Source of the DNA: DASXMX01 sp036794395
GTDB lineage: Bacteria > Planctomycetota > Phycisphaerae > Tepidisphaerales > Tepidisphaeraceae
DNA length: 49,176 nt
Reading direction: 5' to 3'
Assembly: GCA_036794395.1 (NCBI GenBank)
Contig: DAIRGS010000010.1
Coordinates: 1 to 49,176 of the forward strand
In this document: piece after piece, positions 49,071 through 49,176 of the stretch
How positions within the stretch are numbered: position 1 is the stretch's first letter
Layout: each line of letters begins with the position of its first letter
Program-made: the position numbers and the translations under genes
The notes under the pieces: generated by a model
Told to the model about the DNA's origin: nothing
The model's input: only the letters and a program-made list of their open reading frames with translations
The model's database searches: none

Positions 49071-49176
49071 TCGCCACGTTTCTGTGCATTTCTCCCTCTC
49101 CCCTCGGGAGATGGGTTGGGGTGGCCTGATGAAATCCCGTCCCTTTTCAACAATCGCGTTCGTCCAGGTTTTGTTG
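49071..49176. other. Right-edge intergenic sequence
   Basis: Contains a CCCTCTCCCCTCGGGAGATG segment that resembles the third repeat type seen inside tsaD. No gene start is visible before the window ends. Confidence 0.4.

Noticed and set aside
1..49176. tRNA, rRNA, CRISPR array, insertion sequence or prophage
   Set aside because: No cloverleaf with a T-loop GGTTCGAATCC-like pattern, no conserved rRNA segment, no regularly spaced direct repeats of 20-40 bp, and no transposase, integrase or phage structural protein was seen.

Overview
The window reads as a chromosomal segment of a planctomycete, most likely of the Phycisphaerae side. This is inferred from a moderately high G+C content by eye, two PEP-CTERM-tailed secreted proteins, a fused aroDE gene, a planctomycete-like ribosomal protein L34, a tight rpmF-plsX-fabH-fabD-fabG-acpP-fabF operon, and many dispersed palindromic repeats. 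Almost all of it is protein-coding. I see no rRNA, tRNA, CRISPR array, integrase or transposase.

Layout. 1-5.9 kb: an Imm21-like immunity protein, a secreted SGNH hydrolase, a secreted metallo-beta-lactamase-fold protein, an NTF2-like protein, a YVTN-type beta-propeller and a DUF1275 membrane protein fused to a STAS-like domain. 5.9-8.8 kb: a small membrane protein and a large surface protein with carboxypeptidase-regulatory/Cna-B-like modules. 8.9-14.7 kb: the fatty-acid/phospholipid operon on the minus strand, with a recognisable promoter, a leader hairpin and an intrinsic terminator. 15.2-21.8 kb, plus strand: a LutA-like CCG protein, a DHA2 drug exporter, a methyltransferase, a C-terminal processing protease, tsaD, and a ribbon-helix-helix gene followed by two overlapping micro-ORFs. 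21.8-25.7 kb, minus strand: a PEP-CTERM protein, then lon and hsp20. 25.9-32.4 kb: a large coiled-coil lipoprotein, a RbsD/FucU mutarotase, a cyanophycinase-like S51 peptidase, a DUF433 protein and uncharacterised genes. 32.4-46.9 kb: a secreted two-TM protein, orphan astB, aroDE, a CPA2 antiporter with universal-stress domains, rpmH, a propeller/Ig-like protein, a SpoIVB-type S55 protease and a PEP-CTERM GH172/DUF2961 protein. 47-49 kb: argB and argF.

Coherent functional groups are fatty-acid initiation and elongation (fab cluster), proteostasis (Hsp20 plus Lon), arginine biosynthesis (argB-argF) and aromatic biosynthesis (aroDE). A large share of the remaining genes encode exported or envelope proteins, several with Thr/Gln/Pro-rich TTQP/TSQP linkers.

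The two most unusual signals are at the DNA level. (1) Between lon and the downstream PEP-CTERM gene there is an array of about ten GTCGCA/TGCGAC hexamers grouped in triplets at 9-11 bp spacing (one helical turn), flanking an AT-rich island and running into the last codons of lon. (2) The essential gene tsaD carries an in-frame insertion of about 92 codons made of three kinds of palindromic repeat. One of these has a clear second copy in an intergenic region at 29.2 kb, so a dispersed repeat appears to be translated inside a universally conserved protein.
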